Below the pieces are notes generated by a model. That model made no database searches and was not told the DNA's origin. It was given only the letters and a program-made list of their open reading frames with translations. A stretch of DNA of 64,000 nt from NORP240 sp942492445 (GTDB lineage Bacteria > Pseudomonadota > Gammaproteobacteria > Pseudomonadales > Pseudohongiellaceae): NCBI GenBank assembly GCA_942492445.1, contig CALOEW010000006.1, forward strand, positions 1 to 64,000, written 5' to 3'. A program made the translations under genes and the position numbers. Positions 18,099-29,615 of this stretch are shown in pieces. Numbering within the stretch: the first letter of the stretch is position 1; each line of letters opens with the position of its first letter.

Positions 18099-19277
18099 AT
18101 GGAGCAAATACGGATTGTAGCGGACGCGGACATTTTTTCCGTGCAGGAAAGTTTCTCGATGTTCGGGGAGTTGCAACTGGTTCCGGGTCGTGAGATCGAC
18201 AGGCAGAGTGTGCAGAATGCCGACATTCTTCTGGTCAGGTCGGTCACCCGCGTGGACCAGGTACTCCTACAGGGGAGCAGGGTCAGGTTTGTGGGCACCG
18301 CCACCAGCGGAGTCGATCACGTGGACCAGGAGTTTCTCCAGCGCAACGGTGTAAAGTTCTGTTCCGCGAGGGGCTGCAATGCCAATGCGGTGGTAGACTA
18401 CTGCTTCGCTTCACTTTCGTGGTTGTGGGAAAAGCGTCAGGTAAATTTCTTTGACAGGGAGTTTTCCCTGATAGGAGCAGGTCAGGTCGGTGGCCTGTTT
18501 GCTGCAAAGCTCGCGAAGCTGGGTATCCGCTGTAAAGTCCATGATCCCCTGCTTGACCAGGAAGCCATCAGGACCCTTGGGGAAAGAGGCATCAGGTCAG
18601 TGGACCTGAACGAAGCCCTGGCAGCAGATGTGGTCAGCCTTCATGTGCCACTTGTGAGAAACGGTCCCTACCCGACCCGGCACCTTCTGACAGGTTCCCG
18701 GCTTGCGGCACTCAGGCCTGGATGCGTGCTTGTGAACACCGCGAGAGGTGCGGTTCTTGACAATGGGCGACTGGCGGACGTGTTACGTGACCGCGACGAT
18801 CTGATTGCGATTCTCGATGTCTGGGAAACTGAACCGGATATCGACAAGCGGCTGCTGCAGGCAGTTCATCTCGGCACGCCGCACATTGCCGGATATTCGA
18901 TTGAAGCCAAGACGAATGCCACCGCAATGCTCAGGCGAAGTGTGGGAGCTTTTCTTGGTGCTGACACTGCAACTGAACAGGGGATGACGGCAGACCACGA
19001 TGCGGCGACCCCGAGGATCGTCGATGGCCGGCCGGAGCCGACGGACCACTTCTGTTACGCGGTATTGAGCCGCGTTCTACCTCTTGAGACGCTTTCTGAA
19101 CGGTTTCGTGCAGAGTACCGGGCTGGTAACACGCCGCCGGCCCGGATTTTCGATTTATTGCGGCGGCAGCTGACAACCCGCCACGAATTCGGCGCCTCTG
19201 CAGTCCGGGACTTCGGTTTTACTACCCGGCAGAGGAAATTCCTTGAGGTGATGGGATTTCGACTTACCCCACGCTAG
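18099..19277 (+). CDS. pdxB: erythronate-4-phosphate dehydrogenase
   Basis: The 392-residue D-2-hydroxyacid dehydrogenase fold has the PdxB-specific order: RSVTRVD, GTATSGVDHVD, the NAD-binding GAGQVGG (about 122-128), NTARG with the catalytic Arg region, LDVWETEP, and the TPHIAGYS His. The C-terminal ~100 residues match the PdxB dimerisation domain. It performs the second step of DXP-dependent pyridoxal phosphate synthesis. It starts 3 bases after the exonuclease stop, so the two are co-transcribed. Confidence 0.92.
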   Translation: MEQIRIVADADIFSVQESFSMFGELQLVPGREIDRQSVQNADILLVRSVTRVDQVLLQGSRVRFVGTATSGVDHVDQEFLQRNGVKFCSARGCNANAVVDYCFASLSWLWEKRQVNFFDREFSLIGAGQVGGLFAAKLAKLGIRCKVHDPLLDQEAIRTLGERGIRSVDLNEALAADVVSLHVPLVRNGPYPTRHLLTGSRLAALRPGCVLVNTARGAVLDNGRLADVLRDRDDLIAILDVWETEPDIDKRLLQAVHLGTPHIAGYSIEAKTNATAMLRRSVGAFLGADTATEQGMTADHDAATPRIVDGRPEPTDHFCYAVLSRVLPLETLSERFRAEYRAGNTPPARIFDLLRRQLTTRHEFGASAVRDFGFTTRQRKFLEVMGFRLTPR

Positions 19278-20496
19278 CCAGGCGCTGCCGACGTCTGGCC
19301 AGAAACCTGCCGATGTTTTCTGCGGCTTTCTCAATAATGTCGACTGAGGGCAGAAAAACCAGTCTGAAATGGTTGTTGTCCTTGATATTGAAGGCGCTAC
19401 CCTGAACCAGCAGGATCTTTTCTTCATCAAGAAGTTCCAGAATCAGTCGAGTATCGTTATTAATTGTGTAGAGATCCGGATCCAGGCGGGGAAACATATA
19501 GATGGCACCCTTGGGTTTGACACAGGAAATACCCGGGATCTGGCTCAACAACTCCCATGCCCGATTGCGCTGCTCGTGCAGCCTTCCGCCGGGCAGTATA
19601 AGTTCGTTGACACTCTGGTACCCGCCCAGCGCAGTCTGAACGGCAAACTGACCCGGTACATTGGCACACAGGCGCATGTTGGTGAGTATGTCGAGCCCCT
19701 CGATATAACTGGACGCCCTCGCTTTGTCGCCGCTGAGAATCATCCAGCCACATCGGAAGCCTGCAAGCCGGTATGCCTTTGACAGGCCGTTGAAACTTAC
19801 CACCAGCAGGTCCTCACACAGAGACGCAAGGGGAATGAAGCAGGCGTCATCGTAAGTGATCTTGCTGTATATCTCGTCGGCAAACAGCACCAGATCGTGT
19901 TTACGTGCGAGTTCGACAATTTCCAGCAGTACTTCTTTGCTGTAGACGGCGCCAGTGGGATTGTTGGGATTGATGATTACCAGCGCCTTTGTGTGTTCGG
20001 TAATCCTGCTTTCGATATCGGCAATGTCAGGCTGCCAGTCTGACGCTTCGTCACAAAGGTAATGGACGGGTTTGCCTCCAGCCAGGCTGACCGAAGCGGT
20101 CCACAGGGGGTAATCCGGAGCTGGAATGAGTACTTCATCACCGTTGTTCAGCAGAGCCTGCATGGACATGGTGATCAGCTCACTGACGCCGTTTCCCAGG
20201 TAAATATCGTTGATTTCCACATTGGCAATCTGTAATTTCTGGCATTCCTGCATGATTGCCTTTCTGGCCGAGAAAAGACCTTTGGAATCGCTGTAGCCCT
20301 GCGCGTTGGGAAGATTCAGAATGACATCCTGGAGAATTTCATCCGGGGCATCGAAGCCGAAGGCAGCCGGATTGCCGATGTTGAGTTTGAGGATACGGTG
20401 GCCTTCCTCCTCCAGGCGTTTGGCTTCTTCCAGCACCGGACCCCTTATGTCATAACATACGGCGGCCAGCTTTTGAGACTGCTTGACGAATTTCAT
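19264..20496 (-). CDS. alaA: alanine-synthesising aminotransferase (AlaA/YfbQ type)
   Basis: The 410-residue class I PLP aminotransferase has NPNNPTGAVYS, DEIYSKI and the PLP-lysine region SFNGLSKAYRLAGFRCGW. The N-terminus KFVKQSQKLAAVCYDIRGPV is characteristic of AlaA, which makes alanine from pyruvate and glutamate. It converges on pdxB, with the last 14 bases of the two genes overlapping tail to tail. Confidence 0.9.
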   Translation of the reverse strand: MKFVKQSQKLAAVCYDIRGPVLEEAKRLEEEGHRILKLNIGNPAAFGFDAPDEILQDVILNLPNAQGYSDSKGLFSARKAIMQECQKLQIANVEINDIYLGNGVSELITMSMQALLNNGDEVLIPAPDYPLWTASVSLAGGKPVHYLCDEASDWQPDIADIESRITEHTKALVIINPNNPTGAVYSKEVLLEIVELARKHDLVLFADEIYSKITYDDACFIPLASLCEDLLVVSFNGLSKAYRLAGFRCGWMILSGDKARASSYIEGLDILTNMRLCANVPGQFAVQTALGGYQSVNELILPGGRLHEQRNRAWELLSQIPGISCVKPKGAIYMFPRLDPDLYTINNDTRLILELLDEEKILLVQGSAFNIKDNNHFRLVFLPSVDIIEKAAENIGRFLARRRQRLASVG

Positions 20497-20675
20497 GGAT
20501 TGGGCACTCTAATCGGAGGTTCCCTAGTTTACCGGCAAACCCGGGGATGAACGAGAGTTGTAACGGTGTTTGTTGAACTGTCCGGGGTTTTTACGGTAAT
20601 TCATGGACCAGTGGCTATTATATGGGGCTCTATGGCACGTTGTCGGCAACCAGTTGAAAAGTAGGAGCAAAGACT

Positions 20676-21074
20676 ATGGGAAAAATCGTCAAATCGGAAC
20701 AGGAATGGCAGAAAGAACTGAACCCGGAACAATACCGGGTATGTCGGGAGAAGGGGACCGAGCGGGCTTTTACCGGCAAATACTGGAACACCAAGGACGC
20801 GGGTACCTACCTTTGCGCGGCATGTGGGGAGCCGCTGTTCTCTTCGACAACCAAATACGACTCAGGGTCTGGTTGGCCCAGCTTCTATCAACCCGTCAAA
20901 GAGTCGGGTGTTGAGGAGCTTGAGGACAACTCGCTTGGGATGCGGCGCGTGGAGGTCATCTGCAGTCGATGTGACTCTCACCTCGGGCACGTATTTCCGG
21001 ACGGTCCAGTGCCCACCGGGCTGCGCTATTGCATCAATTCCGCGTCGCTGGCCTTTAAGGCAGCGGAGGAGTAA
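20676..21074 (+). CDS. msrB: peptide-methionine (R)-S-oxide reductase MsrB
   Basis: The 132-residue MsrB has both zinc-binding pairs (CAACGE and CSRCDSH), the SGWPSFYQP substrate pocket, GHVFPDGP and the catalytic Cys in RYCINSASL. It repairs methionine-R-sulfoxide in proteins. Single gene, divergent from alaA. Confidence 0.94.
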   Translation: MGKIVKSEQEWQKELNPEQYRVCREKGTERAFTGKYWNTKDAGTYLCAACGEPLFSSTTKYDSGSGWPSFYQPVKESGVEELEDNSLGMRRVEVICSRCDSHLGHVFPDGPVPTGLRYCINSASLAFKAAEE

Positions 21075-21093
21075 GCGCGCCGTAGAAATCTGA

Positions 21094-21132
21094 GACCTGA
21101 TGCGGTCCTTGTACAGAGGACCCGGTCAGGTC
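21094..21132. terminator. long interrupted hairpin between convergent genes
   Basis: GACCTGA (21094-21100) pairs with TCAGGTC (21126-21132), and inside it GGTCCT (21104-21109) pairs with AGGACC (21117-21122), with a 3x3 internal loop between. It sits exactly between msrB and the convergent DUF6316-like gene. A bidirectional terminator role is inferred; neither side has a clear T tract. Confidence 0.5.
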
Positions 21133-21136
21133 GGGA

Positions 21137-21337
21137 TTATGAGTGTGCCAGTTTCTCGCTCAGCTCGCCGAGAAACCGTTCCAGACTTGACTGTGCCTCG
21201 GATCGGTAGCGAAACGGCCCCACCTGAGCCTGCTCCCGGGTACGAAAGTACCAGAGTTCATCATTACTGAAAATGCGATCCGTGCGGGGTGGCGCTTTAG
21301 TCAGGGCAATGTCCTGGGATCTTACGGAGTCAGCCAT
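21137..21337 (-). CDS. small DUF6316-like protein
   Basis: A 66-residue protein with the central pattern DRIFSNDELWYFRTREQAQVGPF, then a helix. It resembles a small family of uncharacterised gammaproteobacterial proteins (DUF6316 from memory). No signal peptide or membrane segment; function unknown. It lies between msrB and mobA, converging on msrB. Confidence 0.6.
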   Translation of the reverse strand: MADSVRSQDIALTKAPPRTDRIFSNDELWYFRTREQAQVGPFRYRSEAQSSLERFLGELSEKLAHS

Positions 21338-21510
21338 TTGTCGCTAAGCCTCGGGTTCTGTTTTCCCCTAAGACCGCAGAGGGTCGGTTTGGTTCCCGCC
21401 CGGCAGGGACTCCGGATGACTTGAACGGGAAGTGACAGATTGCCTGATTTCATGATTTCTGACAAGTAGGTTGCAATGTCATGTCCCGGTCTACAGCTGA
21501 TATCCAGCAG

Positions 21511-22149
21511 TCAGCGATGCTGTGTCATCAGTCTTTCTGCTTCGGTCAGTTCCTCGGGTGTGTTGATATTGAGAAATTGCAGCTTGTCCTGAGTCGACAA
21601 TTGAACCAGCCGATTGGGGCAGGACTGGAACAATAACCTTGGACCGTGAATGCCGGCGGAGATGGCCTGTCGCAACCGGGGCAGGGAGGCAAATGGCCAG
21701 AGCGAGAACAGCGGCTGAATCTGATTGCCGGTCTTGCACCAAATCACGGTATCGTGGGGACAGGCCTCCTCACCTGAGTCCGGTGGCGTTTGCAGTGCGG
21801 CCAGGAGCGTCGCAACGAGATCCCTGGGAAACACGGGCACATCGGCCGGGAAACAGGCCAGGAATCCGGTTTCCTGACCCCGTTCACGGTACCATTTCAT
21901 GGCGCTGAAAATTCCCACCAGTGGTCCTTCGCGCTGAGCCGACAAGTCTGGAACCAGGGGTAAATGAAACCTGCGGTAGTCGATAAGATCACTGTTCACG
22001 CTGATTACGAGGTTTTCGACCTGGGGCTGCGCCAGGGCTATCACGTGGGCCACAAGAGGGCGGCCTGCCAGTTTCAGCAGGGGTTTGTTGGCATTGTGCA
22101 TTCTGGTGCCCCTGCCTCCGGCCAGGATTACCCCTGTTATTGGACCCAT
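21511..22149 (-). CDS. mobA: molybdenum cofactor guanylyltransferase
   Basis: The 212-residue nucleotidyltransferase has the N-terminal GTP-binding LAGGRGTRM and KPLLKLAGRPL, then PDLSAQREGPLVGI and the metal-binding CFPADVP. It attaches GMP to molybdopterin to make the MGD cofactor. No other molybdenum cofactor genes are in the window. Confidence 0.9.
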   Translation of the reverse strand: MGPITGVILAGGRGTRMHNANKPLLKLAGRPLVAHVIALAQPQVENLVISVNSDLIDYRRFHLPLVPDLSAQREGPLVGIFSAMKWYRERGQETGFLACFPADVPVFPRDLVATLLAALQTPPDSGEEACPHDTVIWCKTGNQIQPLFSLWPFASLPRLRQAISAGIHGPRLLFQSCPNRLVQLSTQDKLQFLNINTPEELTEAERLMTQHR

Positions 22150-22481
22150 GGTTCACCTCCGGTTGCGATTTGTACTGTGACAGGTGACTGATAATGGCTT
22201 TGCTACAGAAAAGCAAGTGAACTGGAGGAGGGTGCTGTTGCCGGCGGCACCCTGGCTGGCGGCGATTCCGGATATTGAATGTAGGCAGGCGATATGGCAC
22301 AATCGCGCACCTTGCAGGACTGGCTTTCGGCTATCTAAGCGGCTGAAATGTCTACGAAAAGTCAGCTCAATCAGTACCCGCCATCGTCGCAAGAGAGGCA
22401 ATTGCAGCGGTCACACCGGCCGGCCCGGGTAGGCGCACTCCGCCACGGCTTTATTATTATTCAGTAAAACGAGGTTTATAG
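22150..22481. other. 332-base divergent intergenic region between mobA and tig
   Basis: Carries the control regions of the divergent mobA and tig genes. On the plus strand a promoter candidate lies at 22275-22303. A GC-rich hairpin (GGGTGC near 22230 with GCACCC near 22247) lies in the putative mobA leader; no named riboswitch is recognised. No tRNA or other RNA gene is visible. Confidence 0.5.
22275..22303 (+). promoter_or_regulatory. candidate sigma70 promoter of tig
   Basis: TTGAAT (22275-22280), 17-base spacer, CACAAT (22298-22303), about 180 bases upstream of the trigger factor start. Confidence 0.4.
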
Positions 22482-23888
22482 ATGGAAATTTCCGTAGAGG
22501 CCACCAACGATCTGGAACGCAAAATGACCATCGCTGTTCCTTCCGAGGAGGTTGATTCAGCGGTAACGGCAAGGCTCCAGGAGGCCGCGCGGACTATCAG
22601 GCTTAACGGATTCCGCAAAGGCAGAGTCCCTCTGAAGGTGGTTAAGAGCAAGTTCGGCAAGGGCGTGCGCCAGGAGGTCATCGGTGAACTGATGAACCGT
22701 TCCTACTACGAGGCATTGTCAGAGAAAAATATCAGGCCAGCCAGTCAGCCACGTATCGAAACCAACGAAGTGGATGAAGGCAAGGATCTGGAATTCACCG
22801 CCATCTTCGAGGTTTATCCAGACATTGAGCTTCCTGATTTCAGTGAATTGAAAGTTGTCAGGCTGGTTGCCGATGTCACAGAAGAGAACATCGACAATAT
22901 GATAGAGACGCTGCAGGAGCAGCGCCAGACCTGGAAGGAAGTGGACCGCGAGGCGGGTAATGGCGATAGAGTGAACATTGATTACGTGGGGCGTCGGGAA
23001 GGTGAGGAGTTCCAGGGGGGTAGCGCCAGGGGCGCCAATCTGGTTCTCGGGTCCGGTCGCATGATACCGGGTTTCGAAGAGGGGCTGCTGGGCACACAGG
23101 CGGGTGAGTCCGTCACTCTCGATCTCACTTTCCCTGAGGATTATCAGAACAAGGAGTTGGCCGGCAGGGACACCCAGTTCGAGATTAAGGTCAACTCTGT
23201 CTCGGAGACGATAAAACCGGAGCTTGACGAGGAGTTCTTCGCCAGTTTTGGAGTCGAGGAAGGCGGAATCGAAGCATTCCGCAAGGAGGTGGCGGAAAAC
23301 ATGGAACGGGAGATGAAGTCTGCGGGACGTAATAAGCTGAAAACCCGGGTGCTGGATATGTTATTGGATAGGGTTGACGTCCAGGTTCCGCAATCCCTGA
23401 TCAGCGGCGAAATCGCCAATTTGCGCAGTCAGGCCCTGCAACGCATGGGCGCCGGTGTCGGGCCGAAAGTGGATCCCCAGCTACTGCCCGATGAATTGTT
23501 CCGGGAGCAGGCGGAGCGCAGGGTCATCAGCGGGCTACTGCTTGGCGAAGTGATTTCCAGTCAGAATTTGACCCCCGACCCGGCGAAAGTGCGGGAGGCG
23601 GTAGAGGAAATCGCCGCGACTTATGAGAATCCCCACGAAGTGGTGAACTGGTACTACAACAGTGAGGAACAATTGTCCGCGGTGGAGTCGTCCGTGCTCG
23701 AAGACCACGCGTTTGACTATATACTCAATCTGGCCACGGTAACCGAGAAGCAGGTCAGCTACGAGGATGTCATCAAGCCCGAAACCTCCGATTCGCAGGA
23801 TGCGCCGGGCGAGGACGAGAAACAGGGTGACTCTGAACAGAACCAGGACGATAAAGATCTTGAAAAGAAGCAGGACGACGCGCAGTAA
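22482..23888 (+). CDS. tig: trigger factor, ribosome-associated chaperone and prolyl isomerase
   Basis: The 468-residue protein has all three domains: the ribosome-binding N-terminal domain with the signature NGFRKGRVP (about residues 46-54), the FKBP-type isomerase domain (about 150-240, with GSGRMIPGFEEGL), and the helical C-terminal chaperone cradle. The last ~35 residues are a Gln/Asp/Glu/Lys tail that extends it beyond the ~430 residues common in the family. It heads the tig-clpP-clpX-lon series. Confidence 0.95.
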   Translation: MEISVEATNDLERKMTIAVPSEEVDSAVTARLQEAARTIRLNGFRKGRVPLKVVKSKFGKGVRQEVIGELMNRSYYEALSEKNIRPASQPRIETNEVDEGKDLEFTAIFEVYPDIELPDFSELKVVRLVADVTEENIDNMIETLQEQRQTWKEVDREAGNGDRVNIDYVGRREGEEFQGGSARGANLVLGSGRMIPGFEEGLLGTQAGESVTLDLTFPEDYQNKELAGRDTQFEIKVNSVSETIKPELDEEFFASFGVEEGGIEAFRKEVAENMEREMKSAGRNKLKTRVLDMLLDRVDVQVPQSLISGEIANLRSQALQRMGAGVGPKVDPQLLPDELFREQAERRVISGLLLGEVISSQNLTPDPAKVREAVEEIAATYENPHEVVNWYYNSEEQLSAVESSVLEDHAFDYILNLATVTEKQVSYEDVIKPETSDSQDAPGEDEKQGDSEQNQDDKDLEKKQDDAQ

Positions 23889-24044
23889 GCTGCAGATAGC
23901 TCCGGTCGGGGCCCAGGGCCTGGCGCCAATGGCGTGCCGCCCCGTTACTGCTGTTTCGTGAACCAATCGAAGTGGAATCTTCCCCAACTCATCAGGGCTG
24001 CCGCTATAATAGGTAGCCCGAACTGCTGCAGGAACCTTTCTTAA

Positions 24045-24680
24045 ATGGCACAACAACACAGCCCAATCCAATCGAGCCTGGTACCCATTGTTGTCGAACA
24101 GACAGCGCGCGGGGAAAGATCTTACGATATTTACTCCAGGTTATTGAAAGATCGTGTGATTTTCCTCACCGGGCCGGTAGACGATCACATGGCCAACCTG
24201 ATTGTCGCGCAGTTGTTATTCTGTGAGTCCGAAAATCCGGACAAGGACATCAGCCTCTATATCAATTCTCCGGGTGGTTCGGTGACGGCGGGCCTGTCCA
24301 TTTACGACACCATGCAGTTCATCAAGCCGGATGTAAGCACCATGTGCATCGGCCAGGCTGCCAGCATGGGCGCGCTGCTGCTGACCGGTGGCGCCAAAGG
24401 TAAGCGGTTGGCTCTGCCCCATTCACGCATGATGATCCACCAGCCCAGCGGTGGTGCCCACGGCCAGGCTTCCGATATCGAAATTCAGGCTAACGAAATC
24501 ATCAAGATTCGACAACGGCTCAATGAAATCATGGCACATCATACCGGCCAGGATATCGAAGTGATAGCGCGGGATACCGAGCGGGACAATTTCATGAGTG
24601 CCGAGGAGGCAGTCAGGTACCGACTGGTGGATAAAGTAATTGAGCGACGGGTAGATAAAAAAGAACAAAGTGCCGATTAA
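24045..24680 (+). CDS. clpP: ATP-dependent Clp protease proteolytic subunit
   Basis: The 211-residue serine protease has the nucleophile in GQAASMGALLL, the catalytic His in RMMIHQPSGG, and Asp in the following helix region ERDNFMSAEEA. It forms the two-ring 14-mer that works with ClpX, encoded next. A consensus TATAAT at 24005-24010 lies 35 bases upstream and may give clpP its own promoter, though no good -35 is seen. Confidence 0.96.
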   Translation: MAQQHSPIQSSLVPIVVEQTARGERSYDIYSRLLKDRVIFLTGPVDDHMANLIVAQLLFCESENPDKDISLYINSPGGSVTAGLSIYDTMQFIKPDVSTMCIGQAASMGALLLTGGAKGKRLALPHSRMMIHQPSGGAHGQASDIEIQANEIIKIRQRLNEIMAHHTGQDIEVIARDTERDNFMSAEEAVRYRLVDKVIERRVDKKEQSAD

Positions 24681-24851
24681 AACCAGACATTTTGACGGAA
24701 CAGGGCTTGCAATTATCCGCATTAGCCTGCATGTTTTCAGTTGAGTGTCGCTGACTTGTCGGGAATGCCCTCAACAGGTTCCTGACAGACTGTTTATACG
24801 AGAGTTTGTTGCGATAGGCAACGCAGAATTGCAGGCGTGAGGTAGGAACAG

Positions 24852-26144
24852 ATGTCCGACGATCATTTCAATAAAGGGGACGACAACGGCAAGTTGCTCT
24901 ATTGCTCCTTTTGCGGCAAGAGCCAGCACGAAGTCCGCAAGCTAATCGCCGGCCCTTCCGTGTTTGTCTGCGATGAGTGCGTCGATCTGTGTAACGACAT
25001 TATTCGTGAGGAGATCCAGGAAAAGGACTCCGACTCCGGTGGCAAGAAGCTGCCCATCCCGGAAGATATCAAGAAAACCCTCGATGAGTACGTAATCGGC
25101 CAGGAGCGGGCCAAGAAAGTACTGTCGGTGGCGGTCTATAACCACTACAAGCGCCTTAATTACGACAAGGGCAGCGCCGATGTGGAGCTTGGTAAAAGTA
25201 ACATTCTGATGATCGGACCCACTGGTACGGGTAAGACTCTGCTGGCGGAGACTCTGGCCCGGCTGCTGGACGTGCCGTTTACAATCGCCGATGCAACCAC
25301 GCTTACCGAAGCAGGCTATGTGGGTGAAGACGTTGAAAACATCATTCAGAAACTGCTGCAGAAATGTGATTACGACGTCGAAAAGGCCCAGATCGGCATA
25401 GTCTATATTGATGAAATAGATAAGATTTCACGCAAATCCGACAATCCTTCCATCACCAGGGATGTGTCAGGAGAAGGGGTACAGCAGGCCCTGCTGAAAC
25501 TGATCGAGGGAACTGTGGCCTCGGTCCCGCCGCAGGGTGGCAGAAAGCATCCGCAACAGGAGTTTCTCCAGGTCGATACCTCAAATATCCTGTTCGTCTG
25601 CGGTGGAGCGTTTGCCGGTCTGGACAAGATTATTCGGGACCGTTCCGAGAAAAGCGGAATCGGCTTTACTGCCCAGGTCAGGAACAGGGAAAACGAAGAC
25701 CAGGTGGGAGAAACACTACGGGATGTAGAACCCGAAGATCTTGTCAAGTATGGCCTCATCCCCGAATTTGTGGGTCGGTTACCAATGATCGCGACGCTGG
25801 ATGAGCTGGATCTCGATGCGCTCGTCCGAATTCTTCGTGAACCCAGACATTCCCTTACCAAGCAGTACGCCAAGTTGTTTGAAATGGAGGGTGTGGAGAT
25901 ACAGTTCCGCGACGACGCGCTGCGCGCCATTGCCCGAAAAGCACGGGAACGCAAAACCGGGGCGCGAGGTCTGCGCTCGATCATGGAGGGCGTACTGCTG
26001 GAAACCATGTACCGTATCCCTTCGGAAAAAAAGGTCAGCAAGGTGGTAATCGACGCGGCGGTCATTGCCGGGGAATCCGAGCCGCTGCTGATGTATGAAA
26101 ACCTGGAGCAGGACGAATCGCATCGGCACGCTGTCGACGAATGA
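24852..26144 (+). CDS. clpX: ATP-dependent Clp protease ATP-binding subunit ClpX
   Basis: The 430-residue AAA+ unfoldase has an N-terminal zinc-binding domain with the pairs CSFC and CDEC, Walker A GPTGTGKT (about residues 117-124), Walker B IVYIDEIDK, the pore GYVGED segment, and the ClpP-docking IGF loop (SGIGFT). It delivers ssrA-tagged and other substrates to ClpP. The 171-base gap to clpP leaves room for a separate promoter. Confidence 0.96.
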   Translation: MSDDHFNKGDDNGKLLYCSFCGKSQHEVRKLIAGPSVFVCDECVDLCNDIIREEIQEKDSDSGGKKLPIPEDIKKTLDEYVIGQERAKKVLSVAVYNHYKRLNYDKGSADVELGKSNILMIGPTGTGKTLLAETLARLLDVPFTIADATTLTEAGYVGEDVENIIQKLLQKCDYDVEKAQIGIVYIDEIDKISRKSDNPSITRDVSGEGVQQALLKLIEGTVASVPPQGGRKHPQQEFLQVDTSNILFVCGGAFAGLDKIIRDRSEKSGIGFTAQVRNRENEDQVGETLRDVEPEDLVKYGLIPEFVGRLPMIATLDELDLDALVRILREPRHSLTKQYAKLFEMEGVEIQFRDDALRAIARKARERKTGARGLRSIMEGVLLETMYRIPSEKKVSKVVIDAAVIAGESEPLLMYENLEQDESHRHAVDE

Positions 26145-26158
26145 CGAAATCCTGAATG

Positions 26159-26187
26159 CTTGAAAACCCGTCTGCCCGTCTCCATAT
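26159..26187 (+). promoter_or_regulatory. sigma32-type heat-shock promoter of lon
   Basis: CTTGAAA (26159-26165) is a perfect -35 for the heat-shock sigma factor, followed after 14 bases by CTCCATAT (26180-26187), one base from the CCCCATnT consensus. It lies about 76 bases upstream of the lon ATG, just after the clpX stop. Confidence 0.75.
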
Positions 26188-26263
26188 CTGGAGACAATCA
26201 GGCTGTCTGCGAGCCGGCATTTTTCAGGTATCGGGGCGGCTCCCATTTTCTAGAGAGTGATTT

Positions 26264-28699
<2,436 letters not shown>

Positions 28700-28712
28700 T
28701 TACGCGCTTTTT

Positions 28713-28730
28713 CAGGTTGACACCTGTTTT
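28713..28730 (+). terminator. weak terminator-like hairpin after lon
   Basis: CAGGT-TGAC-ACCTG followed by four T, 14 bases after the lon stop. Only five pairs; it overlaps the -35 of the hupB promoter. Confidence 0.4.
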
Positions 28731-28746
28731 AGGCAATTGGTATAAA
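28717..28746 (+). promoter_or_regulatory. sigma70 promoter of hupB
   Basis: A consensus TTGACA (28717-28722), 18-base spacer, TATAAA (28741-28746). It leaves a leader of about 200 bases before the hupB GTG. This is among the best sigma70 matches in the window, as expected for a highly expressed gene. Confidence 0.7.
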
Positions 28747-28959
28747 GAGCCGGTGCTGCGGGGGTTCTGCGGCATCGGTCGGGATCAGCTTCTACTGACT
28801 ACAGCAAACAGATTCAAGTTCCACTTGAGATACAGCCGCAGGAAATGACCGTGACTCCCGGTTATTGACTGGATTTTTCCAGGGGTGTTTCTCGAAGAAG
28901 TAATAAAGAAAAACCGACGATTCTATAGAGACAATCCAAAATAGCGAAAAGGGGAAAAC

Positions 28960-29235
28960 GTGAATAAATCAGAACTGATAGATGCGGTCGCCGAGAGTGC
29001 CGATATTTCAAAAGCCGAAGCCGGTCGGGTAATTGATGCCATGATCGATACAATCACCAATTCTCTGAAAAAGGACGACCCGGTTGTGCTGGTTGGTTTC
29101 GGGACATTTGCGACCAAGGATCGAGCCGCGCGCACTGGACGTAATCCCCAGACTGGTGCACCGATCCAGATCGCCGCAGCAAAAGTTCCGTCGTTCAAGG
29201 CCGGCAAAGCTCTTAAGGATGCCGTCAATTCCTAG
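28960..29235 (+). CDS. hupB: HU family DNA-binding protein, beta type
   Basis: The 91-residue histone-like protein starts MNKSELIDAVAESADISKAEAG and has the beta-arm sequence RAARTGRNPQTG that intercalates DNA. The start codon is GTG with AAAAGGGG as ribosome-binding site. Its place between lon and ppiD is conserved in gammaproteobacteria. It is followed by a strong terminator. Confidence 0.96.
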   Translation: MNKSELIDAVAESADISKAEAGRVIDAMIDTITNSLKKDDPVVLVGFGTFATKDRAARTGRNPQTGAPIQIAAAKVPSFKAGKALKDAVNS

Positions 29236-29347
29236 GATTTTCTACAGGTAGGTGATTCTTGGTTTACCTATCAGGGCCTGGGTTCTCGCACAGGCCGAAC
29301 CAGCCGGGCAGGCTTCACAGGGAAGCCCATCCGGCCAGGCTATGCAG

Positions 29348-29373
29348 GGCGCATCAGATTGATGCGCCTTTTT
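29348..29373 (+). terminator. rho-independent terminator of hupB
   Basis: A perfect nine-pair stem GGCGCATCA-GAT-TGATGCGCC followed by five T, 113 bases after the hupB stop. Confidence 0.9.
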
Positions 29374-29387
29374 CATTGAATTAAATT

Positions 29388-29534
29388 ACAGTTTGTTTAT
29401 AAACGTGATGGGCGCAGCCAAGGACGAGGCAGAAACTGGCGGAAAAGCGCAGTTTACCGGGTGGTAAATGAGCATTTTGAGCCAGTTTTTTAACGACGTA
29501 CTGGCAAGCGCAATGGGTTTTCAACAACCTGTTA
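29388..29534 (-). repeat. MITE-like dispersed repeat with terminal inverted repeats
   Basis: The 147-base element begins ACAGTTTGTTTATAAA and ends (complement) ACAGGTTGTTGAAAAC, imperfect terminal inverted repeats of about 16 bases. Its right 64 bases match 17047-17108 in inverse orientation. It has no coding capacity. The CAGGCTGTTGAAAAA-type end is common to short repeats in many gammaproteobacterial genomes; transposase dependence is inferred. Confidence 0.7.
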
Positions 29535-29615
29535 AGTTAAAGTTGATTTATGCGTGTATAGCGCGGCTCGCGCCACGCCGTATCCAGAACCACAGCGTGA
29601 GGCTAACCAGAAAGT

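Larger units (their letters stand above)
29236..29615. other. 380-base intergenic region between hupB and ppiD
   Basis: It holds the hupB terminator (29348-29373) and a complete-looking MITE-like repeat (29388-29534). The last 80 bases should contain the ppiD promoter and ribosome-binding site; no strong promoter match is evident. Confidence 0.7.

Noticed and set aside
22200..22260. Possible molybdenum-cofactor riboswitch in the mobA leader
   Set aside because: Only one GC-rich hairpin is visible; the conserved core of the Moco RNA is not recognisable.
23535..24071. 178-codon minus-strand frame across the end of tig and start of clpP
   Set aside because: Shadow of tig and clpP coding sequence.
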